Source of the DNA: JAICMB01 sp963838885
Lineage (GTDB): Bacteria; Acidobacteriota; Terriglobia; Bryobacterales; Bryobacteraceae
Assembly (NCBI GenBank): GCA_963838885.1
Contig: CAWITB010000009.1
Coordinates: 121,326-185,325, forward strand
Length of the DNA stretch: 64,000 nt
Reading direction: 5' to 3'
How positions within the stretch are numbered: position 1 is the stretch's first letter; every line of letters starts with the position of its first letter. A program made the translations under genes and the position numbers. Shown here piece by piece: positions 44,601 through 54,000 of this stretch. The notes below the pieces were generated by a model. The model was not told the DNA's origin. It did not search any database and worked only from the letters and a program-made list of their open reading frames with translations.

Positions 44601-45234
44601 CGCGCCCTCGCTCGCCGGCTTCGGGATTCAAGGCGATTATTCGCTGTGCGATTTCGACGTGCGGGATATCTTCCATTTCAGCGGGGGTTACGAGCTTCCG
44701 GTCGGTCGCGGCAAGGCGCTGCTAGGCTCCGCCAATGCATTCGTGAACGGCGTTCTCGGCGGATGGCGCACCTCCTGGATTCTTACGCTGCAAAGCGGCC
44801 AGCCTTTAACGATCGGCTGCAATCCCGGAACTTCGGCGGGCTTCGGGTGCAACGCGCTGCTGGCGCTGGGGCAGGATATCTACGGCGGGCAGCACAACGT
44901 GAATCAATGGCTGAACCCCGCTGCGTTCTATAATCCGCCGGCGGCCACCGCGATCGGCCAGACGGATCTGTCGCCGCTGGGCGGCGCGCCCACGCAGGCC
45001 GCCGGGCCGGGATTCGACCGCCTCGATTGGTCGCTGTTCAAGGAATTTCCGATTCGCGAGCGCAGCCGCTTGGAATTTCGCGCCGAGTTTTTCAACATTA
45101 CCAATCATCCCAACTTCGCGCAGCCAGGTAGTTTGAATTTCACCACGCCGTCCACGTTCGGGAAGATTACCGCCACGCGCGATAACCCCAACGACCCGCG
45201 CGAAATCCAGTTCGCGCTGAAGCTGTACTGGTAG
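41632..45234 (+). CDS. Oar-like outer-membrane receptor (1200 residues)
   Basis: A signal peptide (residues 1-28, ending FAYAQ) precedes a carboxypeptidase-regulatory-like domain (GTVRDPTGSVVPGAKITLTN) and a plug-like region with INDLPLNGRNFTFLAQTAAG, NYLLDGVDNNNLQPDYR and NAIVKSGTNQIHGDIWEF. The barrel ends ALKLYW. The ATG at 41632 has a strong GGGAGG seven bases upstream and a TATACT hexamer at 41599-41604. A UUCG-loop hairpin (GCGCC-TTCG-GGCGC, 45244-45257) follows the stop and could attenuate read-through into the sialidase-like gene, although it lacks a T-run. Confidence 0.85.
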   Translation: MRPVRWFTHAAGVLAAMLPMFFAPPFAYAQVDTGTILGTVRDPTGSVVPGAKITLTNEGTGVSATTVSHGDGYYIFTPIRIGDYTVTAELRGFQTERRVHLHVDVQQQVVADFSLQPGQVTETVEVTAAPPILQTQSGSLGQVVGTKEINDLPLNGRNFTFLAQTAAGVTFAQSDNRGLGSSGNFAANGMRPAQNNYLLDGVDNNNLQPDYRAGTSYSVLPPVDAIQEFKIQTSAFSAEFGRAGGGVLNAIVKSGTNQIHGDIWEFLRNDKLDASDFFQNATGIGKGAFRRNQFGGTIGGPVTIPHVYHGKDRTFFFGDYQGTRISQALPYNVTVPTAAERASGYTNFNDLIAGQPGCTRGPDLLGRKVPCGTIFDPSTTRAVTSGKPDALSGLTPTGTGYVRDPFPGDIIPLSRLDPNAIKLLNLYPAPNLPGIVNNFADNPILGDNADSFDIRADQYFGTHDVMFGRISYSLEHRDTPGPFPGIADGVTAVFGGNMTTTGANAAWSETHTFGPTTINEVLLGYNRLHSVILQVSGNDVSNIPAQYGIQGIPQIPQNGGLPTLSIGGLSQLGSNTFFPIDKASDVIQVSDNLTKILHSHSLKFGFEYQNIRFTNEAPPDSRGLFTFGGTYTSIPNVNDASTGIAQFLLTPVAANVAGGVDLVGGANSVTASNFAVPDYGRGYYGIYGQDDWKVSRRVTLNLGLRWDYFGITSENYGAYANLLPGAPGTAEYLVSASRAQQNQVPLSQAFLNVLSKDGISLVKSSQPGLGIAQKTNFAPRFGFAFQAADRVVIRGGYGIFYGGFEDIGGDNLGGNYPFLYTFSFPTPDAAHPITYSNGQTASLEEGFLGIPLNPLLVNPQGLQLKGIQYNFRTPYTQSYNLTVQTRITAGQTLSLGYVGSAARHLITNPGWNNVSEMLPPAVNAQLYVPFPDLGRGAQYDATEGNSRYNALQVTLERQFSHGLTFLANYTWSQCRTDARDRLNGDVGGYRAPSLAGFGIQGDYSLCDFDVRDIFHFSGGYELPVGRGKALLGSANAFVNGVLGGWRTSWILTLQSGQPLTIGCNPGTSAGFGCNALLALGQDIYGGQHNVNQWLNPAAFYNPPAATAIGQTDLSPLGGAPTQAAGPGFDRLDWSLFKEFPIRERSRLEFRAEFFNITNHPNFAQPGSLNFTTPSTFGKITATRDNPNDPREIQFALKLYW

Positions 45235-45243
45235 CGGCGGCTC

Positions 45244-45257
45244 GCGCCTTCGGGCGC
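45244..45257 (+). terminator. Small UUCG hairpin after receptor gene
   Basis: Stem GCGCC/GGCGC closed by a TTCG tetraloop, 10 nt after the receptor stop and 37 nt before the next ATG. No T-tract, so intrinsic termination is doubtful; it may stabilise the message 3' end. Confidence 0.3.
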
Positions 45258-45293
45258 CCGCGCTAACATGGAGGTTCGATTCAGTCTCTCGCC

Positions 45294-46456
45294 ATGCCCG
45301 TTACACGACGGCTTTTTCTCGCCTCCTGCGCCGGGTCGGCCCTGTCTACAACGACGCCGATCCTGACCGCGGCGGAGCGCCAGGAAATTGCGCTCGAACC
45401 GATTCCGAACGGCGGACTGCAGCCGCGCGGGGTCGTCGATTCGAACGGCGTGGTTCATTTGGTATATCTGTACGGCAATCCCGCGGCCGCGGATGTCGCC
45501 TATATCAGGAAGGCTCCGGGTGATCGCGGTTTTTCTTCTCCGATGCGCGTCAACGATCGTCCGGGAAGCGCCATCGCCCTGGGGACCGTGCGCGGCGCCA
45601 CTATTGCGGTCGGAAAATCCGGGCTGCGTGCATGTCGCCTGGAACGGTGCGGCAAATCCGGCGACGATGTTCTATTCGCGGCTCAATCATGCTGACATAG
45701 CATTCGAGCCGCAACGCAGCGTCGTGCAGATTGCCGGCGGCCTCGATGGCGGTGGCGCGATAGCAGCCGACGCGAAGGGCAACGTGTACGCCATGTGGCA
45801 CGCTTTGGCGCCGGGCGTCGGCCCAAGATCGGAAAACTGAAGAGTTCCGGCGCGTGTGGATGGCGAAATCCATCGACGATGGCCGCACGTTCGCGCGCGA
45901 GGTCGCCATTTCGCCGCCGGAGACTGGCGTGTGCGGATGTTGCGCGATGGGTGCTCTCGCCGATTCGCGAGGCAATCTGTACGCGCTCTACCGCACAGCG
46001 CGCCAGACGGTGCACCGCGATATGGTTCTGTTGGTATCGCGCGACAACGGCAAGACGTTCCAATCCACGGATCTCGATCCCTGGAACATCGGCGCTTGCC
46101 CCATGACCACGGTGTCGCTCACCGAATCGGCTGGGCGGGTGTTCGCATCATGGGAAACGCAGGGGCAGGTTTACTTCGCGCCAATCGACGAGAACACGAT
46201 GAAGCCCGGCAAGCGTTTCTCCGCGCCGGGCCAAGGCGCCAACCGAAAGCATCCCTCGATTGCGGTGAACGCGACGGGCGACATCCTGTTGGCCTGGACC
46301 GAAGGAACGGGCTGGAAGAAGGGTGGGTCGCTCGCATACCAGACGTTCGATTCGTCGGGGAAAGCTCTGGACGGCAAAGCACGCGCGGCCGCCGTTCCGG
46401 TGTGGGGATTTGGGGCCGCTGTCGCGATCAAGGACGAGTTCTTAATCGTTTGTTGA
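45294..46456 (+). CDS. Exported sialidase/BNR-repeat-like protein, two frameshifts
   Basis: A beta-propeller protein of about 387 residues when repaired. The N terminus has a Tat-like motif (TRRLFLASCAGSALS). Propeller text is spread over three frames: GGLQPRGVVDSNGVVHLVYL, then (shift near 45615) CVHVAWNGAANPATMFYSRL, then (shift near 45825) VWMAKSIDDGRTFAREVAIS, the cysteine-rich VCGCCAMGALADSRGNLYAL and LLVSRDNGKTFQSTDLDPWN with Asp-box-like turns. Acidobacterial relatives are annotated as exo-alpha-sialidase-like, but catalytic residues cannot be confirmed. It follows the receptor gene closely and may act on the same polymer. Confidence 0.65.
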
Positions 46457-46502
46457 GTCTCTAGGCGTTTCCCCGATTGTTAGTAAAATTAAGATAGGCC
46501 GC

Positions 46503-46793
46503 ATGTTCCGCGTCATATTGTATTTGCTGATCACGATTTTTCTGATCGCCATCGTCAGGGGAGTGATCGGCATCGTGCTCAAGGGATTCGCGGAGCTTGT
46601 CTCCCCGCCCAAACAGGGCCAGGCTCCCGCGAGCGGGCCGAAAACGGAGATTCCGCTCAGCGGCGAGCTAAAAAAGGATCCGGTGTGCGGCACCTATACC
46701 TCGGCCGCGACGTCCGTCACGCAAACGTTTGGAAAACAGACGCTCTATTTCTGCTCGCCGCAATGCCGCGATAAATACGCGGCCACTCACTAA
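46503..46793 (+). CDS. Membrane-anchored YHS/TRASH-like metal-binding protein
   Basis: A 96-residue protein with one N-terminal membrane segment (VILYLLITIFLIAIVRGVIG), a Pro-rich linker and a C-terminal cysteine module: KDPVCGTYTSAATSVT, then LYFCSPQCRDKY. The spacing C...C-x3-C resembles YHS and TRASH metal-binding domains. It precedes lpxD by 48 nt and may share its promoter. Which metal it binds, if any, is unknown. Confidence 0.7.
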   Translation: MFRVILYLLITIFLIAIVRGVIGIVLKGFAELVSPPKQGQAPASGPKTEIPLSGELKKDPVCGTYTSAATSVTQTFGKQTLYFCSPQCRDKYAATH

Positions 46794-46841
46794 GCGCTTC
46801 TTTCGCGTATCCGGGCGCGCTTGTGATGGAATCAATACACG

Positions 46842-47891
46842 ATGAAACTCGAAGAGATTGCCGCGCGGCTTGGCTGCGAGCTTGCCGGGGGCGGAGCGAT
46901 TGAGATCGGCGGCGTGGCGGGCATGGAGCACGCCGGGCCGTCGGAGCTGACGTTCCTGGCGAATCCGAAATACGCGCCGCGAGTAAAGAACACGCGCGCA
47001 GGGGCCATTCTCGTATCGGAGCGCCTTCCCTTTACCAAACCCGTCAGCGTCATCTCGCGCAATCCGTATCACGACTTCGCGCGCGCCTTGGCGCTGTTTT
47101 ATCAACCGCCTCGGCCCGCGTCCGGCATTCACCCGCAAGCCGCTGTCGCCGCTACGGCGCGCATTGGCCAACGGGCTTCGATCGGCGCATTTGCGGTCAT
47201 CGGGGAGGACGTGATTATCGGCGACGACGCCATCATTCATCCGCATGTCGTCGTCTACGCTGGTGCGCGCATCGGTGATGAATTCCTGGCGCATTCGCAC
47301 GCCGTCGTCCGCGAGTTCTGTCACATTGGCAACCGCGTGATCCTGCAGAACGGCGTCGTGGTCGGCGGCGACGGCTTCGGCTTCGCCAAAACATCCGATG
47401 GGACGCATTTCAAGATTGTGCAATCGGGCATAACGGTGATTGAAGACGATGTCGAGATCCAATCGCTGACGTCCGTCGACCGCGCCACGGTCGGCGAGAC
47501 ACGCGTCAAACGCGGCGCTAAGATCGACAGTTTGGTTCAGATCGGGCACGCCTGCGTGGTCGGCGAGGATAACATCATTTGCGCGCAGACCGGACTGGCC
47601 GGCAGCTCCGTTCTGGAGAAGAATGTTTTGTTGGCCGGGCAGGTGGGGGTATCGGGCCACCTCACGATCCACGACAACGCCGTGGTGTACGCGCAAAGCG
47701 GCGTCGGGGGCGACATCGCGCCGGGGGCCGCGGTGTCGGGCTCGCCCGCCTTCGATAGCCGCGATTGGCGGCGCGCCATTACGGCTTTTCCGAAGCTGCC
47801 GGATCTCGTGAAGGCGATGAGACAATTGGAAAAGCGCGTGCGGGAACTCGAGACCGGCGACGTCGACTCGGCGGCCACGAATCCGGAATGA
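46842..47891 (+). CDS. lpxD: UDP-3-O-acylglucosamine N-acyltransferase
   Basis: A 349-residue lipid A biosynthesis enzyme that adds the second acyl chain to UDP-3-O-acyl-glucosamine. The N-terminal substrate domain includes GPSELTFLANPKYAPRVKNT; a left-handed beta-helix of hexapeptide repeats follows (IGQRASIGAFAVIGEDVIIG), with the catalytic histidine expected in FGFAKTSDGTHFKIVQSG or the nearby IGHACVVGED. This gene shows a Gram-negative outer membrane, in line with the receptors. Its TGA overlaps the start of the LOG-family gene. Confidence 0.95.
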   Translation: MKLEEIAARLGCELAGGGAIEIGGVAGMEHAGPSELTFLANPKYAPRVKNTRAGAILVSERLPFTKPVSVISRNPYHDFARALALFYQPPRPASGIHPQAAVAATARIGQRASIGAFAVIGEDVIIGDDAIIHPHVVVYAGARIGDEFLAHSHAVVREFCHIGNRVILQNGVVVGGDGFGFAKTSDGTHFKIVQSGITVIEDDVEIQSLTSVDRATVGETRVKRGAKIDSLVQIGHACVVGEDNIICAQTGLAGSSVLEKNVLLAGQVGVSGHLTIHDNAVVYAQSGVGGDIAPGAAVSGSPAFDSRDWRRAITAFPKLPDLVKAMRQLEKRVRELETGDVDSAATNPE

Positions 47892-48676
47892 TGGACAACA
47901 ACGACAACGACGAGCGGCGGCCGGTCGCGTACCTCAACGAAAGTTTTCTCGAGAGCTCCGATGCCCGCCCGCTGCGCATTCTTTCGGAATATCTGGAGCC
48001 GCTCTCGCACTTCCGCGAAGAAAAGGTGCAGGACACCATCGTCTTCTTCGGTTCAGCGCGTATCAGAGAAGACGGGCCGCTGGGCAAGTATTACGATGCG
48101 GCGCGCGCGGTTGCGCGGCTAGTGACGGAGTGGTCCGAGCATCTCGAAAATCCGGCGCACCGCTTCGTGGTCTGTTCAGGAGGCGGTCCGGGCATCATGG
48201 AAGCGGCCAATCGCGGGGCCCAGGAGGCGGGCGGAAAATCCATCGGATTGAATATCGGTCTGCCTTTCGAGCAGCGCCCCAACCCGTACATAACGCCGGA
48301 GCTCGAATTTGAATTTCACTACTTCTTCATGCGAAAGTTCTGGTTCGCGTACCTGGCCAAGGCATTGGTGGTCTTCCCAGGCGGATTCGGTACGCTCGAT
48401 GAGCTGTGCGAAATTCTGACGCTGGCGCAAACCCAAAAAATCGAGAGCAAGATCGTCATCGTACTGTATGGGTCGGCGTACTGGAAGGAGATTCTGAATT
48501 TCGACGCGCTGGTGCGGCACGGCACCATATCGGAATCGGACCTCGGTCTGTTTCAGTACGCCGACTCCCCCGAAGAAGCGCTCCACATTTTACAGACATT
48601 TCTTACGAAACATTATCTGGAGCCGCAGCCGGAGCCGGTAGCAGTGGCTCCGGAAATCGCACGATCTCGCGTGTAA
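47888..48676 (+). CDS. LOG-family (TIGR00730) Rossmann-fold protein
   Basis: A 262-residue protein with the LOG signatures VVCSGGGPGIMEAANRGA and VFPGGFGTLDELCEILTLAQ (the PGGxGTxxE motif of cytokinin-riboside phosphoribohydrolase relatives). It probably cleaves nucleoside monophosphates. The N terminus has about 60 extra residues (PLRILSEYLEPLSHFREEKV), seen in the larger bacterial LOG subgroup. Two start choices, 47888 or 47891, overlap the lpxD stop. Confidence 0.88.
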   Translation: MMDNNDNDERRPVAYLNESFLESSDARPLRILSEYLEPLSHFREEKVQDTIVFFGSARIREDGPLGKYYDAARAVARLVTEWSEHLENPAHRFVVCSGGGPGIMEAANRGAQEAGGKSIGLNIGLPFEQRPNPYITPELEFEFHYFFMRKFWFAYLAKALVVFPGGFGTLDELCEILTLAQTQKIESKIVIVLYGSAYWKEILNFDALVRHGTISESDLGLFQYADSPEEALHILQTFLTKHYLEPQPEPVAVAPEIARSRV

Positions 48677-48677
48677 C

Positions 48678-50648
48678 GTGGCCGAAGGTCTGTACGCTCG
48701 CCTGAAGGCGTTGCCCAGCCGGATGGGCAAGCTGGAGAAGACCTTCGCCGGCCTGCTGGTTCTTTACATCGCCCTCGCGTACGCGGTCCCGTCGGCCTGG
48801 TACACCGATCTGCTTCAAGTCGTTCTGATTCTCCTCGGATTGTGGCTCGTGATCCGATTCGCGCGCCGGGGCGTGCGCCACGCCATCTGGCGTCTGCGCA
48901 ACCGCTTGCTGATGACCTATCTCTTCATCGCGGTCGTGCCTGTTTTGCTCATCGTGGTGTTCGTGGGAATCGGCGCGTACGCTCTTTCGAGCCAACTGGC
49001 GGTCTACCTGGTCAGCTCGGAGATGGACCGGCGGACGGCATCGCTGGCATGGCTGGCAAATGCGCTGGCCGATGCGCCACCGCAGCAGCGGGCGCAGACG
49101 GAACGCGATATCGGCGAAGCGCTACGGCACCGTTTCGACAATCCCACGATCGTGCTGCGCGACCGCGCCGGCATTCTACGCTGGCCTGAAAATAGCTCCG
49201 CCGCCGCGGCTCCGCCGGGCTGGGGACAAGCCAGCGGAATTCTCGTTCACGACGGCAGTTTTTCCGCCTGGGCGCACGTAATCAAGCATTCGCAAGGAGG
49301 CGATACGGACGTCACCGTCACGGCCCCGCTGACACGCGCCTATCTCAGCGATCTGGTTCCGGGACTGGGCGAAGTCTCGCTATTTGTGTTGTCGAACGAC
49401 CGGCGCGCACCGCGCGTGGAAGCGTCTGCCCAAGATGCTTCGAGCCGGCTGGGCCCTCCCGAGTCGCGCTTCGACGTCGATCTGCTGGGCGGTTCCCTGA
49501 TGCCCTTTCAGTACTGGGACACGCCGGGAAAGGTGCAGACGGACGCGCTTCTGTCGGTACACACGCGCCCCTCGGCGCTGCTCAAGACCGTTTTCAACGC
49601 CAAGGTGGACGCGGTGCAGCAGTTCATTCCGGAGCTCCTCTTCGTGGTGGGCATTCTCTTCCTGCTGGTCGAAGCACTGTCGTTAATTGTTGGCGGCTCT
49701 CTCGCCCGCACCATCACGGCCGCCGTGCATGGGTTATACACGGGCACGCAACGCGTCATGCAAGGCGATTTTTCGCATCGCATCAAGGTTCCTAAAAGCC
49801 GCGATCAACTTGCCGAGCTCAGCTCGTCGTTCAATAGCATGACCGAAAATCTGGAGCGGCTGCTGGCGGTGGCCAAAGAAAAGGAACGGCTGCAAACGGA
49901 GCTTGAAATCGCGCGCGAAGTCCAGGAGCAGCTTTATCCCAAAGAGATCCCGGCAATGAAAACCGTGCGTTTGACCGCCTTCTGGCAGTCGGCGCGCGTT
50001 GTCTCGGGCGATTATTTCGATTATCAGCGGCTGGGTGAAGATAAGCTGGTGCTGGCCATTGGCGATGTGGCGGGCAAGGGCATCTCGGCCGCGTTGCTGA
50101 TGGCGACCATACAATCGGCCATGCGCATGGAAATTCGCGGCGCTCTGGAAATCGCTGCGCCCTCGGGCGCCGTGGTCAACCGGCTCTCGGCGGCGCGCGT
50201 GGTGTCGGATCTGAACGAGCAGCTCCATCAAACTACGCCAACCGAAAAATTCGCGACCTTTTGCTTCGGAATTTACGACGAGAAGACGGGGCTGTTTACG
50301 TATACCAATGCCGGGCACCTGCCTCCGATTCTGGTGCACCAAGGCGCGGCAACGAGGCTGGACGTGAACGGCATGGTGGTGGGCGCCTTTCCCTTCGCGC
50401 GTTATGACGAGAGCCGCGTGCAATTGCGGCCGGGCGACTTACTAGCATTTTTCACGGACGGCATCACCGAGCCGGAAAACGAATACGGCGAAATGTTCGG
50501 CGAGGACCGTCTGGCGGATATCCTGGTGCGGAACGCCGAGATGCCGGAGGACCAGATCGTCAAGACGGTGATGGAAGCGGTAGGGCAATGGAGCAACTCG
50601 CCGGAGCGGCAGGACGACATGACATTGCTCATCGCGCGGCGGCTGTAA
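48678..50648 (+). CDS. Membrane HAMP-linked SpoIIE/PP2C-type serine phosphatase
   Basis: A 656-residue signalling protein starting at GTG 48678. Two or three N-terminal membrane segments (about 22-60 and 78-105) enclose an extracytoplasmic sensor region to about residue 310; another segment (LFVVGILFLLVEALSLIVGG) leads into a HAMP domain (RVMQGDFSHRIKVPKSRDQL) and a coiled coil (KEKERLQTELEIAREVQEQL). The phosphatase domain has VSGDYFDY, IGDVAGKGISAALLMA, NAGHLPPIL, FFTDGITE and DDMTLLI, covering the metal-binding Asp positions. Such proteins usually dephosphorylate anti-anti-sigma factors. It lies 1 nt after the LOG gene. Confidence 0.9.
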   Translation: MAEGLYARLKALPSRMGKLEKTFAGLLVLYIALAYAVPSAWYTDLLQVVLILLGLWLVIRFARRGVRHAIWRLRNRLLMTYLFIAVVPVLLIVVFVGIGAYALSSQLAVYLVSSEMDRRTASLAWLANALADAPPQQRAQTERDIGEALRHRFDNPTIVLRDRAGILRWPENSSAAAAPPGWGQASGILVHDGSFSAWAHVIKHSQGGDTDVTVTAPLTRAYLSDLVPGLGEVSLFVLSNDRRAPRVEASAQDASSRLGPPESRFDVDLLGGSLMPFQYWDTPGKVQTDALLSVHTRPSALLKTVFNAKVDAVQQFIPELLFVVGILFLLVEALSLIVGGSLARTITAAVHGLYTGTQRVMQGDFSHRIKVPKSRDQLAELSSSFNSMTENLERLLAVAKEKERLQTELEIAREVQEQLYPKEIPAMKTVRLTAFWQSARVVSGDYFDYQRLGEDKLVLAIGDVAGKGISAALLMATIQSAMRMEIRGALEIAAPSGAVVNRLSAARVVSDLNEQLHQTTPTEKFATFCFGIYDEKTGLFTYTNAGHLPPILVHQGAATRLDVNGMVVGAFPFARYDESRVQLRPGDLLAFFTDGITEPENEYGEMFGEDRLADILVRNAEMPEDQIVKTVMEAVGQWSNSPERQDDMTLLIARRL

Positions 50649-50660
50649 GGGCAGGAAACA

Positions 50661-50894
50661 ATGAAGAAGAATAACGCGCCAGGATTCTTCAGACTTCCCG
50701 TGGTATCTCACGGCGCGGAGTTCCTGGTTCAGGGCTACTTAATGCGCCGCAATATTCTCACATGCAAGGCGCCTCAGAACAACGAGGGCTATGATCTGAT
50801 CTGTATTGATCCCGATCCGCTAAAGGTGACACGCCAGATTCGCGTTCAGGTGAAAGCCACTAGGCGAGCGATTGCGGGCGCGGGTTTCCCGTAA
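50661..50894 (+). pseudogene. Truncated PD-(D/E)xK nuclease-like protein
   Basis: A 77-codon frame beginning MKKNNAPGFFRLPVVSHGAE, then FLVQGYLMRRNILTCKAPQN and NEGYDLICIDPDPLKVTRQI with RVQVKAT. This matches the first half of small endonuclease-like proteins (E...D-x-n-Q-V-K core). The C-terminal half is missing: after RVQVKA the sequence becomes unrelated and stops. ATG has a modest Shine-Dalgarno. Probably a leftover of a mobile nuclease gene. Confidence 0.5.
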
Positions 50895-50917
50895 AGGAGC
50901 AGACTTTTGGCGGGCGC

Positions 50918-50947
50918 TTGGTTACCGGAGGCGTTCGGGTGTATACT
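50918..50947 (+). promoter_or_regulatory. Candidate sigma-70 promoter of the third receptor gene
   Basis: TTGGTT (50918-50923), an 18-bp spacer and TATACT (50942-50947), placing transcription start about 50 nt before the ATG at 51003. A GGGGGAG ribosome site precedes that ATG. Matching TATACT hexamers precede the other receptor genes. Confidence 0.45.
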
Positions 50948-51002
50948 ACCGAAATCCCGGTTCCAGTGAGGAATCCAACGTCTCGTCTTTCAGGGGGAGT
51001 AT

Positions 51003-54000
51003 ATGCCGCGTTTGCATCAGATCGGCTTTTTTTCGCCGTCATTGCCGTTCTTCGTAAAACAGGCCGCGTGGACGCGAGTGGTCACGCTTGGGTTGCTTTT
51101 GGCCGGCATCGGCTTGGCCCAGGAAGCGCGCGTCAGCGGGCGGGTGACAGACGCTTCGGGAGCGGTGGTTCCCGATGTCAAGATCGTCATCACGAATACC
51201 GATACCGGAACCGCTCGCGATACGAAAACCAACGATCTCGGGTACTATACCGTGCCGCTGCTGCCGCCGGGCAATTACAAGATCGCCGCGGAGAAGCAGG
51301 GCTTTCGCGGCCGGGAGCAAACCGGTATCGTATTGCAGGTGGATCAGCAGGCCACTATCGATTTCACGATGCAGGTCGGGCAATTGAACCAGGAAGTCTC
51401 GGTGACCGCCGCGCCTCCGCTGCTCGACACGGTCGAACCCAGCGTCGGCCAGGTGATCGAGAACCGCCAGGTGGTGGAGTTTCCGTTGAACGGCCGCAAC
51501 TACGTTACTCTGGCCTTGCTTTCGGCGGGGACCACGGACCCCATCGCCGGCAGCCGCGCTCAGGGCTTCAGCTCGGGCGGCCAGCGCGTATCCGCCAATA
51601 ACTATCTGCTGGACGGCGGGGACAACAACAGCTATGAACTCGCCGATGCCGGCCGCATGGGCGGAATGGTCGCGCCTTCGATCGATGCCGTCCAGGAGTT
51701 CAAAGTGCAAACCAACTCCTACTCCTCCGAATACGGCCGCGGCACCGGAGCGACCATCAACGTCACCATCAAGTCTGGAACGAATGACATCCATGGCACG
51801 GCATTCGAGTTCCTGCGCAACGACGCGGTTGACGCCAAGAATTTTTTTGCCAGCCCCACCGCTCCGAACCCGCAATACCAGCGCAATCAGTATGGATTCG
51901 CCGCGGGCGGCCCGATTGTCAAGAACAGGCTCTTCATCTTCGGCGATTGGGAGGGAACCAATATCCGCCAGGCCCAGAGCGCCGTGGACACCATTCCCAC
52001 CCTCGCGGAACGAAGCGGCAATTTCTCCCAGGAAACGAAGGTTCTGAAAAATCCTCTCACCGGCGCGCCGTTTCCCGGCAACATCATTCCCGCCAGTTTG
52101 ATCGATCCGATCGCCTCCAAATTGATCGGTCTTTATCCGCAGCCGCGCAATGGCAATCTCGCTTCTAACTATCTATTCGGCGGCCCAAACGACGAAGACG
52201 ACAAGCGTTGGGATATCCGCGCCGATTATGTAATTCGCGAAAAAGACAGTATCTACGGCCGCGTGAGCCATTATGGCGTGAGCATTCCGGGGATCTTGAA
52301 TCTGCCGCCGCCTGCTTTCGGCGCCAACGCGTTTGACGAAAACATTACCGCGTGGAACGATGCCGTTGGATGGACCCATATTTTCTCGGGATCTTTGGTC
52401 GCCATCACCCGCGCTTCCTGGAGCTATAACCAATTCTCGCGCGTGAATCCGGCGGTGGCCGGCGCGGCGAATCTCAATGCCGAATATGGCATCCCGGGAG
52501 GCGATAACAGCATCCCCGGCGGTATGTCGTCGTTCAGCATCAGCGGTTATACCCAGCTTGGAATAGGGGCCAACAATCCCACCATACGCAATTCCCAGAA
52601 TCGCCAGTTTATGAGCGATCTCAACTGGTCGCATGGCGCCCATGACATCAAATTCGGCGTCAATGTTCTGCGCCTTCAGAACAACATCATTAACGACAAC
52701 GGCTCCATCGGCCTGTGGACTTTCAACGGTCAATTCACGGGCGACGGAATGGCCGATTTCCTGCTCGGCTGGGCCAGCCAGTGGGGCTCCTCGATCGACG
52801 AGAAAGTAAATGTGCGGGGCTGGCTGCCCGCCGCCTACGTGCAGGACGATTGGAAACTGAGTCCCCGGCTGACGCTGAATCTCGGGATGCGCTACGAGGT
52901 CACCCTGCCCTGGTACGATACCCAAAACCGCTTCTCCAATCTCGAGCTGAACAACCCCGCCGGGCCGACGGTGGTATTGGCGAGCAATAACGGAGGGTAC
53001 GCCGGCAGGTCGCTGGTGAATGTCGATACGAATGGATGGGAGCCGCGCATCGGCCTCGCTTACCAGGTGGCCTCGCGGACCGTGATCCGTAGCGGCTTCG
53101 GCATCTATCGCACGTACTTCGAGCCGCAGGGCGATGCCGAGTATCTGACCAACAATCCGCCGTACGCCTATTCGCTTACGCTATCCAGCAGCCAGACCAC
53201 GCCCGCGGTGGTTTTGCAGACCGGTCCGCCCGCCGGAGCGGTGTCCCTGTCTCACGCCAACGGGCTGGTATTCGCCTCGTTCCCGACCAATCCGCGCCGC
53301 GCCTATGCGCAGCAATGGAACTTTAATATCCAGCAGCAGTTCGGGTCGAATTGGCTGCTCGAAGTGGGCTACTCGGGCGAAAAAGGCGTGCACCTGCTCA
53401 ATTGGTGGGATGGCAATTACGCGCCGCCCGAGCCGGGCAACATCAATGCCAACCGGCCCATTCAGAGCGTGGTCATTCCCCCTTCCGGCGTCGTCGCATC
53501 GCCCCTCGGCGGCGTGTACGATTACCAGTTTGTCGGCAACTCCAATTACCACGCGATGGTGGTCAAGCTGGAGAAGCCGCTCACCAAAGGTCTGACGCTA
53601 TTAAGCTCTTACACCTGGTCGAAGACGATGGGCGATACCTGCTCGGGCGCGGCCGATGGCAACGCGCCGAATTGCGGCTTCCAGGACCCTCTGAACATGC
53701 GCGCGGAAAAATCGCTGGACAACCAGGATATGGGGCAGCGCTTCGTCGCCAGCCTGCTCTACGACATTCCGGTCGGCCGCGGGCGGCGCTTCGGCTCGCA
53801 GATGCCGAGGGTTCTGAATGCGCTCGCGGGCGGCTGGGAGCTCGGCGGCATTTTCACCCGCCGTTCCGGTCTGCCTTACAGCATCGTGGATAGCGGCAAC
53901 CCGGCTAACGACGGCACCATCGCAATTGTGAACCGCCCGAACTTGGTGGGCAATCCCTACTCTGTACCCTGGAGCGTAGGCGAGGCCTTCAATACCGCGG

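Noticed and set aside
46668..47825. 385-codon leftward frame opposite lpxD
   Set aside because: Antisense shadow; lpxD hexapeptide repeats on the plus strand are unmistakable.
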